A DNA stretch of 64,000 bases from Linnemannia hyalina. Lineage: Eukaryota; Mortierellomycota; Mortierellomycetes; Mortierellales; Mortierellaceae. The position numbers were made by a program, and so were the translations under genes. Shown piece by piece: positions 25,904 through 41,544 of the stretch. Numbering within the stretch: the first letter of the stretch is position 1; each line of letters opens with the position of its first letter. Below the pieces are notes generated by a model that was not told the origin of the DNA, did no database searches, and was given only the letters and a program-made list of their open reading frames with translations. Location: the NCBI GenBank assembly GCA_019671135.1, contig JAHRHY010000010.1, forward strand, positions 1,736,001 through 1,800,000, written 5' to 3'.

Positions 25904-28304
25904 TCTCTCTCTTCCTCCTATCTCTAACACCAACCGTTAACAAACAAAACAACGAGCAGAAAATAATGCAACCTCGTCGATTGGTTCGGAGAGGTGTCAG
26001 AATAATTTTGCTCGGTCAGAAAGTAAGCCAGCCTTGTGGAGAATTAGCGCTTTCTCAACCTCCCCCATCCCTTTCGCTCTCTTACTCCACTCGCCAGCAC
26101 AAGTCGTTACTCTTTAGCTTACCTGACTGGTGCAGGTTCCTCTCGCCACGAGGCCTCCCAATAAAATATTCACCGAAACAGATCGCCCTGACAAATTGTT
26201 AGGATCGTTAGTTTTCAAGACTATCATACCCACAGCAGAAAGCCGAGGGAAGTGCTTTAGTTAGAAAAGAGTATGTCTGTCTGTCCGATGACCATTTTAT
26301 TCTGTCCCTATACTCCACTCCCCTCTCCCCTGCATCGCACCTATTCCTCCCCCTTTGCCCCTTCTTTTATCCCAACAGTTGCCCGTTGAACCGTCGAGTG
26401 ACATTAAGAGTTTCTCCGTTCCCATGCATAGTATAGAAACACTCATTTCTCCAACTGGTACCACGTCTCCTGTGCCATTCATTGCGATCCCCCATTCACC
26501 ATCAATACGAACTCTTGCACGGCTCGGTACCTACCTTGCTACATGCCACATCCTCTCTCCCCTCCCTCCTTCCTCCTCCACATTATGTTGTACCAAGGCC
26601 TGAAAAAGGGGTATGAAAAGATGTGGGTGATGAATGACAGGTGTAGGCGAACAATGCGAAAAATGAAGGATAGGATTGGTGGAGTTTTTTTTCTTTCAAT
26701 TCTTGTCCAACAAAGTTGTTGGTGCTTTGTTTATATGAACGAGTGATATGTTTCGTTTCTACGGGAAGGGAGGAAGGACGAGGAAACAAGGTTGAGGACA
26801 CAAGGACATTCTGACTGAAAAAAAAAAGTCCTATGACAATTCTGTATGCGCTGTTTTATCTGTATGGCTGGAAGTATGAGTTAGGCGCTCGACTGGCGTG
26901 GAAAAAAGAGAGGAGAGGGAACAGTATTAACCATATCTGTGGAGGGGGAAAGACAAAGTTTGATGCAAAGCGTCGGAAGAAGTGGAGGAAAGAGAGAGGA
27001 ATACCTATTGTGCTTGTCTGTTTATCGCGAGGAAGACGAGAGGACGGATATTCTTGTTAATCTTCTCTTTCGCCCCACGAAAATAAACAACAAATACAGA
27101 ACACAAAGAAAAACAATTTGAGGTTGCATTGCATGAAGTGTGGCTGGCTGACTCGTTGGGTAGGTTGACAAAAAGAGAAAGGCATGTGCAAACTAATATT
27201 CATCCACAAGGAGACACGAAAGGGATGGCTCACCATGGCAAAGGTAGGCTTGCAATGTACAGAGACACTGGGCCGTCCATGGCACATATAGGGGTGTTTG
27301 CTCTCATGAATTGAACGTGAAGCGAACAAACAAACAAACAATGAGAGGATGGACTAAACTAAACTTTACAACCACAAGCTACCGACAACAACAACGATCA
27401 ACACCGACCCTATTGACATTGACATTGTTAACAACAGCAACAAGGTGACGCACAAACGTCGGCGAGCAATGGCCTCTTGTTGGAATGGCCTTTTCTTCTT
27501 GAATAGCCGATAGACCCTGTGTGGTATGGCTGTTGCTACAAACACATTTCCTTGTGGATTCTAATCGACGCTCCAAGGAAGGGAACCATCGTTTATCCAT
27601 CAGTAACCAGCAGTCTGCCATCATTGAGTAAGACTGATTGAATTGTGTAGTGATGGTTCCAATCCGTCTGGTCCTTCTTGGTCTGAGGTCCAGGTCTTGT
27701 TGACTGTGCCTCACAGAAAGTGAACCTTCCATGAGAAGAGTACCCGCGGCACATAAATACTTCACTTTCATCTGATTATTATTCTCTCCTTTTCTTTTTT
27801 CTTCTGCTTCTTTCCCCTTTTGACGGTCTTTTCATAATCTTCCTCGCACCCTCATCCTCTTCCTTCTTCTACTTCATAATCCTCTTCACTTTCTCTTGTA
27901 TCCCAATTCTCCTCATCTTACATCCTCTCTTCATCCTCTCTTCATCCACCGCTACCACCGTCCACGTATCAATGACCTCCCCCGCTTAATAACGTCCACT
28001 TTCTTCTCTTCAACACTCCTGTACATACCTTTCTTATACCCTCTCATCCTCCACCCTCACTCACAATCAGAATCTCACTCGATACCCTCCCTTCATTCCT
28101 GTTGTTAGCTTCCCTCACGCTACTTTTCATTTTTTTCGTCACTCCTTTATTTAAAGTTCCCCCCCCCCCCCCCTGCTCCGGAACGGTCAATCCATCCACA
28201 GCACAACCTTCGTCTCATTTGTTTCGGCCCAAAATTCATACTGATCAGGTGTGTGAACCACTTCTTATTCCCACTTTTCACCGCCTTCTCACATACCGAT
28301 AACA

Positions 28305-31300
28305 ATGGTGCGTTTGGCAAAAGCCTTACTTGGAACCGTGTTGGCTCTTTCAGTAGTCTTGACACCCGCCCTGTCTCAGGACACCACTTCCACAAAACCA
28401 GCACCATCAGGAGCTGCAGGAAATGCCACCGCAACACCAACGCCGACCACCATCTTTAATTTCCCTACTCCTGCTCCTACAACGGCACCACCAGTAACAC
28501 TCAATCCGGGTCAACAAGTTCAATGCCCTGCCATCATGGTTCCCGACCCAGACCCTGGTGTTGTCATCCACGGTCGCGCTTGTGTCGGTGGCTGCTGTGT
28601 CCGTTGCCCAGCAATCAACAGCTTCTATGAGCCCCACAAGGTCGACAATGTCCTCAAGGCTGCTTACTTTATTCGCCAGGCTGCACTGGGATTTAGTACC
28701 TTTCTGGCGATCTCTTACTTGGTCCTTCCGGGCAAGAGATCTCAACCCCATATCTCAGTCTTGTTCTTGACGGTCTCGTTGTCGTTGTGGTATGCGGCCT
28801 TTGATGTCATGCCAGGTTACTCGAACGCCTGTGCGAATGATGTTGATCCGTCGACGGGTAGTAACAACAGACTGTGCGGTGTCCAGGGCGTGTTGATCAT
28901 TTACCTGACTCAGACCAGTGCCCTCTGGTGCTCGTTGCTTATCTATAAGCTTCACTTGGTAAGTTGCCATTGCCACTCCCCTTTTGCTTATTATTCCATT
29001 TGGACTTTAATATTTCATTTCTTTTTTGCCTTTTTTTTTTGTTTTTTGTTCTCGGAATATTATTTTTGATTGTATGTGTGTATGTGTGCGAGTGTTCGGG
29101 GCATTCTACTTTATGTTGAGGATGAGGGTCTGGGTTGTTGGCAAGCAAAGCAACAACAACAAACAGCTCTTGTTGATTTTTTCAAGACATGACGCTGTCC
29201 TGCCTCGTCCATATCTCCTACCGGGTGGACAAGGCACAAGATGAGAGAGAGAGAGAAGAGAGAAAAGAAGGCTCTCAGTTGCGTGGGGTTGGGATGTGCC
29301 TGTCTGGTCTGTCTATCAAAATCATCATGAACACGACATGATATGGAATGATATCGGACAAAGGGAGGGACAGGCTAAACGGATAACAAGATCTTGTATC
29401 ATTCATTTTTTCCATTTATGAGATCACGATGCCCGTCTTGTATCCATCGTCATCATCAATGCCTGCATCTTCATCCACTTTTTTCGCGCTTGGAGGCGGT
29501 CTCAGAGTGGCCGAGAGAGAAAAGAGCGTTTGACAGTAACGAACGTCTTTTTAGTGAGCTGGGGATTGGGTTTTGGAAGAAGAGCTGGTTGGCGGGTGCA
29601 CGAGGGTTCATTTTTCTTCGATTGCCACTGTTTATTTCCGTGTATTCCAAATGTGTCAGCGTGTTTATCTTTTTCTCTCATCGTCCTCATATTCACACAC
29701 ACAACCTTTTCACACAAAGACAGGGTGTGGAAGATTAAGGACGTGAGAATTTGGTTGGAGTATGAACAAGTGCAATCGATTGCGCCGCTCTTCCATTTTT
29801 CTTCTTTATCTCTCATCTTTCCCTTTCGCACCGTTCGAAGCTTCGATATCTTTTGGTTTTTTGTGAGCACCTTCGTTCCCTTTTCTTCAACTCAGACGAA
29901 AAGACGAAAAACAAAAACAAGACCGAAGGAACGCGCTAGTGAGAGATACGAAGAAAAAACAAAGTCCGAGCGAACAATGCATTTTTGGTTGTGTGCTGAC
30001 TGATGTTCATTACATCTACCTTGGCTCTTTTTCACATCAGTTGGTGCACCCGCTGGTGTCTTTTTGGCTTGTGGCATGATGGTGGTGGTGGTGGACAATG
30101 GAATATGAATCCTCTTCGCTCTATTCAGACCCCGATAAGCATTTTCTAACCCATCGATCGTTCTTGTTATCGTCGATTCTTCTCTTATAATTAGTTGGCT
30201 GTCTGGAGAAACAACTGGATCGGTAAGTTTGAATCCTCCTTCTACTCTTGTTCCCTTCCTCCACCAATAGCACACACGATCCATTTCATCTCCCTTTGCC
30301 CATAGCCTGGAGATTGCCCTGCCTCTCCAGCTCTCTCGACGTTGCACGTCCAAAAATCAAATTAGATGACTAAAATCTAATTCCGCACTCCAAACCTCGC
30401 CACACATGCACATGCATGCACACCCTTCCAATCTCCCTCCACTAACCCACACACCACCCTACCTCTCCTTTTGCAACGTTCTAGACGCGCACTATGCATA
30501 CTTCACGGCATTCTGCTGGGTGTTCCCACTGGTATTCGCGATTCCAGTGGCGGTCAAGAATTTGGCCGAGTACCCCGGTATCGGCTTCTCCTGTCTCGTC
30601 GGCACCGAAAACTTGAACACTTATTTGTTCTACCCAATTGCTGTTTACATGTACCCGGCTATGATCTGTCACGTCGTCACCGTTGCCAAAATGATACGCG
30701 TACGTCCTTTTAGCCTTCTCTCTTTTCGTGTTATACGATACGAATGTAACGCGCAGGGCATCGTCGCTTACCCTCATTTTTTTTTCTTCTTCGCCCTCTT
30801 GTTCTCGTGGAACACAACATAGCTGGCGGTGATGTCGTCAAAGATCGACACAGGCCTCTCCCAACTCTCATCCGACGCTCGCATGAAAGTCACAACCACC
30901 ATGCAAGCCAAACGGCTCCTCCGGGGCCAATGGCGTCCAGCCCTCATGGTTGGAAGCGTGATGGCTTCTCTTACTGTTTTCTGGCTCTTCTATTTCGTCG
31001 ATACGCATTCCTTTGCAAAGACGAATGAGACTACGCCGTGGTTGAGAACTTGGATGGGCTGTATTTTTGCGCAAGCCAAGATGGGCAAGTCTGCAGATGA
31101 GATGCAGACGTTTTGTGCGGATGCGGCTAGGCCCAACTTGCCGAGTATTCATTGGTTTGCGGCGGCGGAGACGTTGTTAGCGCTGCTTGGTATTGTCGTG
31201 GCGGCGGTGTTTATTTCAAAGGCTGAGTTCTGGGAGGAGTGGGGGTATTTGCTCAGTAACGTCCTTCGACGTGGCAAGCGCGGGAACGGATCTCGTTCGT

Positions 31301-32412
31301 CCTCTCGTGGATCCCGGTCACCCGATAACCACGGCCACGGATCCAACTCTCCCACAATGGTCAACGGCCACCCATCCATCCACTCCGGCTCTATCGGCGA
31401 CATTGCAAGAAAGGGTGGTCCCATGGCGAGGTCGATGAGCAGCAACCATGGCCTCCACACCGATATGCAAGGTGGTGGCCCTACCGCAGGCGTCTTCCGC
31501 ACCAATAGCCAATCCTTGTCGACTAGGAACCTCACCAGCAACAACTCGCAGTGGTACGATATGGACGACCTCCTCGATAAGGAATACGAGCTCCAAGAAC
31601 AGCAGCACCCCACATCCCTCCATCACGCGTCGTCCTCGCACCTCCAACGAAACGTCAGCTTCTCCTCCCGCGCCGGTAACTCCGCCCCCATTGTTGGTAT
31701 CGTGACCGACCCACCAAAGTACTCCTCCAGAAACCTCACGAGTCCCACACGCGCATACTTCAACTCCTCCACCTCCGACCGCGACACCTACACACCCTAC
31801 GCCGAGAAACCCGTCGTACCCTCCCCCGTCCCCCGAACCCCGCGCCTCACCAACACCACTAGCCACTCCAACAGCCCACCTACCTCGCAGCAACAAAATA
31901 TCTACCTCCCCAGTCCCAAAATGTCAACAAGCCCCCCTCCCCAATCCCCTACAACCTCCTACCGCACTGGCGGGAACAACAGCCACCCATTAGACTCAGT
32001 CCCCATCATCGGTATCGCAACCCGCGGATCCCCCGCAATGTCCGCAACCTCCTACACCCACACCCCTAGATCCCCACGCGGCGTCCAACCCCAAAATCCT
32101 TCCCACCAGATCCAACAGTCGTACCAAAACCAACCCCCGACGACCCAGTCCTTGTTGTATAACGCAAACGACAGCAGCGAACAGATCATGGTAGCATCCC
32201 GTGAGAGCATCGGTCGTGCGCCTCCTTCCATGGGAGGAATGCCATCAAGTCCGACGAGCCCAACGAGTCCGGTGGGTAGGTCCAGGAGCCCTCCACCTTC
32301 GCTCCCTCACAAGAACCCGCATCGCCATAATCAACCCGGTTACATGTCTCCGCCCATCCAGGTCCCTGTCGGTTATCAGACCAACAACAACAATAACTTT
32401 TATCGCGAATAA
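28305..32412 (+). CDS. Seven-transmembrane receptor, Frizzled/Smoothened-like (class F) fungal GPCR
   Basis: Predicted plasma-membrane receptor. Exons 28305-28958, 30195-30222, 30485-30699, 30823-32412, about 828 residues. A signal peptide (1-24) is followed by a Thr/Pro-rich ectodomain and a CVGGCCVRCP motif just before helix 1. Seven hydrophobic helices are seen: AALGFSTFLAISYLVL, SVLFLTVSLSLWYAAF, VLIIYLTQTSALWCSLLIY, YFTAFCWVFPLVFAIPVAV, YPIAVYMYPAMICHVVTVA, LMVGSVMASLTVFWLFYFV and AAAETLLALLGIVVAAVFI. A Ser/Pro/Gln-rich cytoplasmic tail of about 370 residues follows. The 28-base microexon is needed: exons 1 and 3 do not join in phase, and the microexon supplies LAVWRNNWI in the loop after helix 3 with matching phase, an AG before and GTAAGT after. 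Intron 1 is 1236 bases, far longer than others here. Ligand and G protein are unknown. Confidence 0.85.
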
Positions 32413-33029
32413 GTAACATTTAATACCCTTCCATAACAAAAACCACAACAAAAAAAACCCCGTAGATAGTAATTAAAAAATAAACCTGCAAAAAAAATAA
32501 TCAAAACAAAAGGTAGAACGTGTGTGAAAGAGATGAAATCCACTTGTTATTACCCTTGCGCTGCGCCCAGGCGTCATTAGCGCTCTTGAGTCCACCGTTT
32601 GTCGGCAATGTTCTCGCCTTGAGTTCCCCCAGTCATTGACGTTGAGCTTCTAACCGTCCGGTCCGTCGATCGTGTAAAGCGCTACGATCTAGTATCAAAC
32701 TCCTGCGTCGACGATCCTTGCCCATCAATCATTATTGACTATTGCAGATACAAAAATAACGAAGCGCAAAAAAAAAGGGGTTGCATAATGGTTTATACAT
32801 CGCCCCATTCTATCCGCAAATGCCGAAATGCAGCTACCCTTTGTTGTTCGTACTTTGTGTTGTTTGTTTATGCTTCATTTTACTATTTTCTACCATCTTT
32901 CTCTTGCATGGCGGCGTCCTTTGCTCGTACAAGTCCTCATACCGCTATTCTGCCTTGACGGAGCTGGCAAACCGACTTTGGTTAGACGTATTTCCTGTAT
33001 CCCAAAACTAAACTGTCAATGTCGTCCTT
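32413..33029. other. Convergent intergenic region
   Basis: 3' UTR space of the receptor gene (+) and the RRM protein gene (-). AATTAAAAAATAAACC near 32471 fits a plus-strand polyadenylation signal. No gene or repeat seen. Confidence 0.4.
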
Positions 33030-36000
33030 TTAGCGGTCGTAGGTAATCTCGAGCGAGCGGCCTCCATAGCTATATCCATTGAACTTGGCTATCAACATCA
33101 AGCAACAACAAAAGTGCGCGTTAGCAGCTGTGAAATCAATGAATGTCGTCACGTCTTGCATCGAGATGAAGAAAAAGCTAGAATATCTTACCAACGGCCT
33201 TGTCGGCAGACTCAAAGGACTCGAACCGGACAACACCAGATCCCTTGGCACGACCATCCTGCATCAACACATCTGCCGACCGAATCGATCCACAGATCCT
33301 GAACAAGTCCCTCAAATCCTGATTAGTCGTCGTGAAAGGCAACTGTATGGGAGATTCAAGTAAAAGATAAAGGTAACAATGGTGGTTAGCAAGGGAGGAG
33401 CAAAAGGGCAAGGCGACGTAGACGACATCTCCAAGTAAACAAAAGAGAAAGACGTACGTTGCGGACATAGATGCGGTCGCCAGAGCCGGCAGCTGGGCCA
33501 GAGGGAACAGAGGCCATCGACATATCGTCATGACGGCCGCTACGGGAGGAGGACGAGTGGCCGTGGCTGCCACTGTCATAGTAATCGCGTGACCGGCCAG
33601 AGCTGCTCTCGCGTCTATAATCGTCATAACGGCTACTGCTGGTCGTCGAGCCATAACCACGGTCACGCGATTCGCGAGATTCTGAGTATCCGCCATGGCT
33701 GGGTCTGTAATCGTCTCCACGGTGCGAAGATCGAGATCCCGCCTGAGGTCCAAACTTGTCCTGAAAAAAAGAAAAAAAGAGTTGTCGGGTGGGGCCAACA
33801 AGTAGGATGGAAGGAAGTGTAAGTATAACCAAATCGAACGTCCTCAATGGTTCCCCGACATCCTTGCGGTGACCCCATATAGTCGATCCCTCAATGTTCT
33901 CTGCACCCCTCCCCATTGGGCGCCTTTTGTCAGTAGCCGCTCAGTTAGTGCGGCGAGGACTCGTTGTTATCGTCGTCGGAAACGGTCTCCAGCTCAAACA
34001 ACAGCGCTCAAGATTCATGTATGTCTAATGGTATCTCTTTCATCTCGTCTCGCCTCGTCTCGGATCTTTGATCTTCAAACACCCACACTCCATTCGGCCC
34101 CAAGGAATCTCTCTCCCTAGTCCATCTCCCCATCATCGAAATCAACAAAATCGTAGTTGTGCCCACCTCGCGAACTTCGATACGTCGTCCGTGCCATTCA
34201 TATCTGTCAAACATCGCTGTTAGTGTCCGAATGGTAGTGTTCCCGCGCGGTGCGAATGTGTCGATTGCAAAAGAGAGTTCCAGAAGGTTCGACGGCAGTG
34301 GAAAGGTTCCAGTCCGGGAAAAGGGGTCGAGGTCGAGCGCAAATAGACAAAAAGAAGGATCGTTGCAACTGTTTAGTGATCTCGCACGCTCATAGTGTCC
34401 AAATCGTCCTCGTCTCGGTTAGCGCCACAGCAATCTCGCAGTCTCTGCCCAGTTTCTCTCTCACTCTCCTGAACCCCTAAGTTCCTATTCTCAATAGCCT
34501 CTTCCTCTGGCCCTATCATATAGCTCTCCTCTTCCTGGACAATCCTCGCTTTCAACTCTTCGTGGGCTCAAAAAAGTGCTGAACCGGCCTTCAACGGTTG
34601 CTTGGTGTGGCTCCTGCTGCAAGTCTCCGTGAACTCTCACTTTCTGGATTGAGCGTACTGATCTCTGTTGGCGTGTTGCTCACTCGGGCGTGTCTTCCGG
34701 CAAGGTTGTTGAGCTTGATACTGCACGAAGCTGCGAGCAGGTGTCGGCATACTGGTGCTGGTCCTCCTTTCCATGGCTGGTCTCGGCAAAAGTCAACAAG
34801 GCCTCATTGTCGGGATGCTTCCAAAATTCTCTATGGGATCTCCTGTTTCTTCTCATTGGTCCAGTACCATCGCCTCTCTGTCGAAAACGAAAAAGTCCCC
34901 AGATCTCTATCACCAAACCATGCCCTCATAATCCCTCAAACAAGCAAATACCGGGTTACGTACAAATGGCTCGCTGAACGTCGCTAGTTCTCTCGAATAA
35001 GACGATACCAGATCCCTTAGACCGCATGTCGCCGTTCATAAAGACATCCGCCCTGTCGACCGGTCCTGCTCTCCTGAACATGTCTTTCAGATCCTTCCAG
35101 TGAACTGAGAATGGCAGCTATTGCACGAAAGTAAATAGGAATCAACAAAAACGTGTTAATTTGATAGCAATCAACAATCAACGCAGACGAAAATTACAAG
35201 CGTCGTTCCACAATCAGCAACGCAAAAGATCAAGGAAGTAACTTACGTTGCCAACGAAGACCTGACGGATGGCAACATCAGCAGATCTAGAGGACTGAGC
35301 ACGGCCACCAGAGGCTCCGATTCTCTCTCCAGATTCCCGGTCCTCTCTGACAAAAACGGGGCGGCCCCTGAGGACCACATCGTTCATCTTACGAATGGCT
35401 GTCTTGGCATCCTCTGCAGTCTGGAACTCGACTACTCCGCAGCCCTTTGACTTTCCGTCAGGGCCCAAGAGCACATCTGCGTGTGCCACCGGTCCAACTA
35501 TTATTGTTATTATTTTACAAAGAGGTGATACGTTAGCATCCAGTAGACTATTATCACAGCGCGCGGACAGTAAACAACACACAAAACAAACAGACATGGC
35601 CCTGATTGCTTTGTTTACCTTCGCGCATAAAGTCCTTGAGATCAGTCCAGGCAACATCGTACGAAAGGTTGCCAACATAGACGCGTCGTTCCCTCAAAAA
35701 GCCGGGCGCAACTCTACCAGACGAAGTTGTCCCAACAGGGCTCCTAGATCTCGATCGTCCTCCACGTGGCGCCCTTTCATAATCCGATCCACGACGCTCC
35801 CCACGATCCGTCTCATACTTGTCATCCCGAGAGCCACTGGTAGTCTCGTATGCACGGTGTTCACCGCGATAGGAATCCTCGTGGTGTTGACCGCCAGCAG
35901 GCGATCGGCTGCGACTGCGACCTCCCGCCGATTTCGATGCTCCTCCTGCTACTACTGCAGCGGTCGCATCTGCTCCAGAGGCACCAGGCGTGCCGCTGGA

Positions 36001-36246
36001 TCCATAATCGCGCGAGTCTCTGCGGCGACGGTGGTAATCATCGCCCCTGCTGTCACGTTCCCGGTCCCGGTCGCTGCCGCTGTTCTCATCACCGCGGCGA
36101 CGGCCAGCATCGTCATGGCTGTGGTGGTAGGATGACCGGCGGGGGTGAGTGTCTTCCTCCTCCAGGATATCAATGTTGGCACCCTGGTTGGCTGTGAGAC
36201 CGTGGTCGTCAACGTCGTCCATGATTTGATCGTACGAGTCGTCCAT
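33030..36246 (-). CDS. SR-type RNA-binding protein with three RRMs (Gbp2/Hrb1-like)
   Basis: Nuclear mRNA-binding shuttling protein. Minus-strand exons: 36246-35619, 35497-35247, 35117-34964, 34216-34167, 33760-33458, 33342-33192, 33088-33030, about 531 residues. Residues 1-180 are rich in Arg/Ser/Asp/Tyr with two RSRSRSP repeats. RRM1 starts near 190 (RRVYVGNLSYDV) and has RNP1 SKGCGVVEF; RRM2 starts with RQVFVGNLPF and has RNP1 SKGSGIVLF; then a Ser/Tyr/Arg-rich linker; RRM3 starts DRIYVRNLPF with RNP1 AKGSGVVRF and ends the protein. All junctions are in phase. Exon 4 is only 50 bases (SMFDRYEWHGRRIEVRE) and finishes RRM2 after a 747-base intron; the next intron is 406 bases. The long introns inside RRM2 suggest regulated splicing. 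Domain order fits yeast Gbp2/Hrb1. Confidence 0.88.
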
Positions 36247-36918
36247 GTTTATTGTTTTCCTCCTGCTGTAAGTGTTGGCGGTCCGTTCGAGTTGGAGTGG
36301 CTATCGAAGCTGTTGGTGTTGTTGTTGTTGTATGAGTTACGGGGAAAGAGGTCCGCTGTCGGTATTTTTGTCACTCGCTGTCCGGGTAATGAACTATTGT
36401 TTTGGCAAGGTGTCATGAGAGTGGGAAAAAAAGTAATGATAGCGTGAGTATGATTAGTTGAACTGTGTGAAGGATACACCGTTCACAGTAACTAGCTTCC
36501 TCCTTGTCTGTGTCCAGTGTGTATGAGTCGTTCTCTTCCTTGTTGTATGGTGCTTTCTGCTCCTGCATTACCTTTTTGTTATGTGTGTTTGTGTGGTTGG
36601 TGGAATGAGTGTGTCCGTTTAGTGGCAAGCAAAAGAAAAAATTGATATAGAAAAAAAAGAGCTAAGCCACCCAAAATACAACTCGTTTGTGAACCACATT
36701 GGGCAACGCCTCCTTTCCTTCCTTTGTCGATTTCACCACTGTTATGATAGCCCATTGTTGTTTTCCAGCTTGTTGTTTTTATTTTGGTAGTGGTTAAGAG
36801 CTCAGGAAGGCAAGAAAAAGAAAAGAGGGAAGTGTATGATGCAAAATTATGAACAAAAAGGAAAAAACTGCGTGCGATGGGAGAAGATAAAATGAAGAAA
36901 CAAGCACTCTCCAGATTT
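36247..36918. other. Intergenic region between the RRM gene start and the spermidine synthase stop
   Basis: Both genes run on the minus strand, so this holds the spermidine synthase 3' UTR and the upstream region of the RRM gene. A short CAA/TTG trinucleotide stretch lies near 36310. No gene is seen. Confidence 0.4.
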
Positions 36919-39447
<2,529 letters not shown>

Positions 39448-40101
39448 TTAGACGCCGTACTTCTCGCGGTAGGTACGCATCTGGGCCAAGTATGCGCCAT
39501 AGGTGCCCTGCTCCTCCATGTACTCCATGATATGCGACATCGTGACAATGGCCTTGACAGGGATACCGAAATCCCTCTCGACCTCCTGGATAGCCGAAAT
39601 GTCGCCGTTCTTGCCCGTCTCCTGACGATCAACCGCAACAAGAACACCGGCCAACTGAGCCTTGCAATCCTCGATGATCTGGACCGATTCCCGGATGGCA
39701 GTACCGGCAGTGATGACATCGTCAATCACCAGAACCTTGCCCTTCAAAGGTGATCCGACAATGGTACCGCCCTCGCCGTGGTCCTTCTTCTCCTTGCGGT
39801 TGAAGCAGTAAGGGGTATCCTTGTTGTAGGGGGCCTCGGCCAAGGCAATGACGGTCGTGCAGGCGAGGGGGACGCCCTTGTAGGCAGGGCCAAAGATGAT
39901 ATCGTGCTCGATACCGGAATCGTTGACGGCGGCGGCGTAGAACTTGCCGATCTTGGAGAGCGAGGCACCGGTGTTGAAGAGGCCGGCGTTGAGGAAGTAG
40001 GGGGAGATACGGCCGGACTTGAGGGTGAACTCGCCAAACTTCAAGACCTCGTTCTTGATAGCAAACTCGATAAACTCGCGCTGGTAATCCTTGATGCTCA
40101 T
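39448..40101 (-). CDS. URA5: Orotate phosphoribosyltransferase
   Basis: Converts orotate and PRPP to orotidine 5'-phosphate, fifth step of pyrimidine synthesis. Intronless, 217 residues, full family length. Features in order: N-terminal hood helix ending [25 protein letters not shown] (flexible substrate loop region), the [12 protein letters not shown] catalytic loop with Lys and His, and the PRPP-binding signature [13 protein letters not shown]. The C-terminal helix ends KYGV. The only intronless enzyme gene in the window. Very high confidence. Confidence 0.97.
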   Translation of the reverse strand: MSIKDYQREFIEFAIKNEVLKFGEFTLKSGRISPYFLNAGLFNTGASLSKIGKFYAAAVNDSGIEHDIIFGPAYKGVPLACTTVIALAEAPYNKDTPYCFNRKEKKDHGEGGTIVGSPLKGKVLVIDDVITAGTAIRESVQIIEDCKAQLAGVLVAVDRQETGKNGDISAIQEVERDFGIPVKAIVTMSHIMEYMEEQGTYGAYLAQMRTYREKYGV

Positions 40102-40560
40102 ATTGGTTGTTCGATTATGGTGGTTGGTAGGAGAGTGAGGAGGAGGTTGCTGTCGGTGTCCAAGGACTTGCTGCTGATGAGTGGAGGGTAGGTTGAGACA
40201 TCAGAAAAGGGAAAAAGAAGAAAAAGAGCAAAAAAGCGTCGTTTGGTCCTCTTTATAGAATAAAATAAACAAAGCGAGACAGTCACATTTCTCACTTAGT
40301 GCGCGGTGTGAGAAAAAAATGAACGAGCGCGACGCATTCACTCAAGAAAGTAAAATTGGTAGAAGGTGGAGTGCGCAGCGAAACGGAGATAGGGTCTGGC
40401 TCGCACACATGTATACTTATCTTTACCGCCTCAACCGCCGCGGAACACGCATCACACTCATAGAGAGACCTTGCCCTGACCTAGACTGACGCGTACCATT
40501 GGAACCCTGTTTTTATTTGTTTGGCAGCCAAGTCCTTTCATAGGTACCAAATAACATCAA
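40102..40560. other. Upstream region of URA5
   Basis: 460 bases holding the URA5 promoter and the phosphatase inhibitor 3' UTR. An A-rich tract lies near 40204-40235. No gene or repeat is seen. Confidence 0.4.
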
Positions 40561-41544
40561 CTAGGACATGTGGACGTCAGAATCCTTGTTTGATTGCTTT
40601 CCTTTGATGGCCTGGTTCGACTTAAATGCAAACGAGGGTAAGGGTGGCACAGGTCCTGCACTAATGGGTGGACTGTCCAGCGCGTTCAATTCTTCCTCTG
40701 CCAGCTTGTGTCCTAATTGCAGTGCCTGCTTCATGTGATAGTGTTCCGCCCGCATCTTTGCAAACTTGTCATGGTCAACTATTTTTTGGTAATGGGGGTT
40801 AGAGCAATTGGTTAGTTGGTGCAGACTTGTGGGTGGCTAAAAGAGTACACAAGATATTGCCTGACCGGAAATACTTACTCGTCTTTGATGGTGGCTCATC
40901 ATCGTCATCTTCCTCAGAATCCCACTCGTCAGGGTCCTCCTCATCGTCATTATCGCCATCGTCGTCCTCGCCCTTAAAATCCTCCATGTACGACGGCACA
41001 GGCGGCGTATGAGCCAACGCTGCATGCTTCTTCTTTTTCCCATCCAATGAAAACGAATCTATATCCATGCGCAGGACAACAGGTAGGACAATGTCAGTAT
41101 TGGTTCCGTGTTGTTACGGCTCGAGTTCCGCACGCAAAAGCAGCCAAGAGAGAAGAAGACAGGCGACAATTCCTATTACCGTCATCGAAGTCGATAACTT
41201 TATCCAGCTCGTGGTCGTAATGAACATAAGGTGTCTTGGGCTCGTCAATCTTCATAGTCGAATCCTTTTGCGCCTCTGTTATCGTCAAGTTCTCCTCGTC
41301 CCACTTCAGTCTATCACCAAAAAGAGTTATAACAAGGTGAGTAAAGTTTGCCTTTCCAAGATGGCATTGGTGACGTGAACGGTGCACTTTCACAGAAGAG
41401 AGAAGCGCGAAGGTGTTGGGGTTATTGTTACCGAGGAGCGCGTTCTTCCTGTCCCTGTTGAGCAGCTGGTCGCTTGAGGATTCCTTTGGTGGGCTGGGCA
41501 GACAGGACGGGACTGTGTCTTACATGGGGTGGTGAATGGCTCAT
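40561..41544 (-). CDS. GLC8: Protein phosphatase inhibitor 2 (Glc8-like)
   Basis: Small disordered regulator of protein phosphatase 1. Minus-strand exons: 41544-41432, 41310-41180, 41058-40879, 40778-40561, about 213 residues, all in phase. The three family motifs are present in order: the SILK-type KGILKRP near the N-terminus, the central KWDEENL helix (RVxF-equivalent region), and the C-terminal [16 protein letters not shown] helix that sits over the phosphatase active site. Between them is the TPYVHYD stretch, where the family has its regulatory threonine-proline site, and a very acidic Asp/Glu run. Divergent from the F-box gene. Family assignment is firm. Confidence 0.9.

Larger units (their letters stand above)
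22750..28304. other. 5.5-kb region without a firm gene
   Basis: No long open frame with protein character. The region carries minisatellites and simple repeats (listed separately), long A and T runs, and several isolated exon-like islands on the minus strand. The last 500 bases before 28305 are C/T-rich and include a 13-base C run near 28161, and are probably the receptor gene's promoter and 5' UTR. Confidence 0.4.

Noticed and set aside
29394..30003. Open frames within the long receptor intron as a nested gene
   Set aside because: No start context, exon signals or domain content; both strands read as low-complexity.
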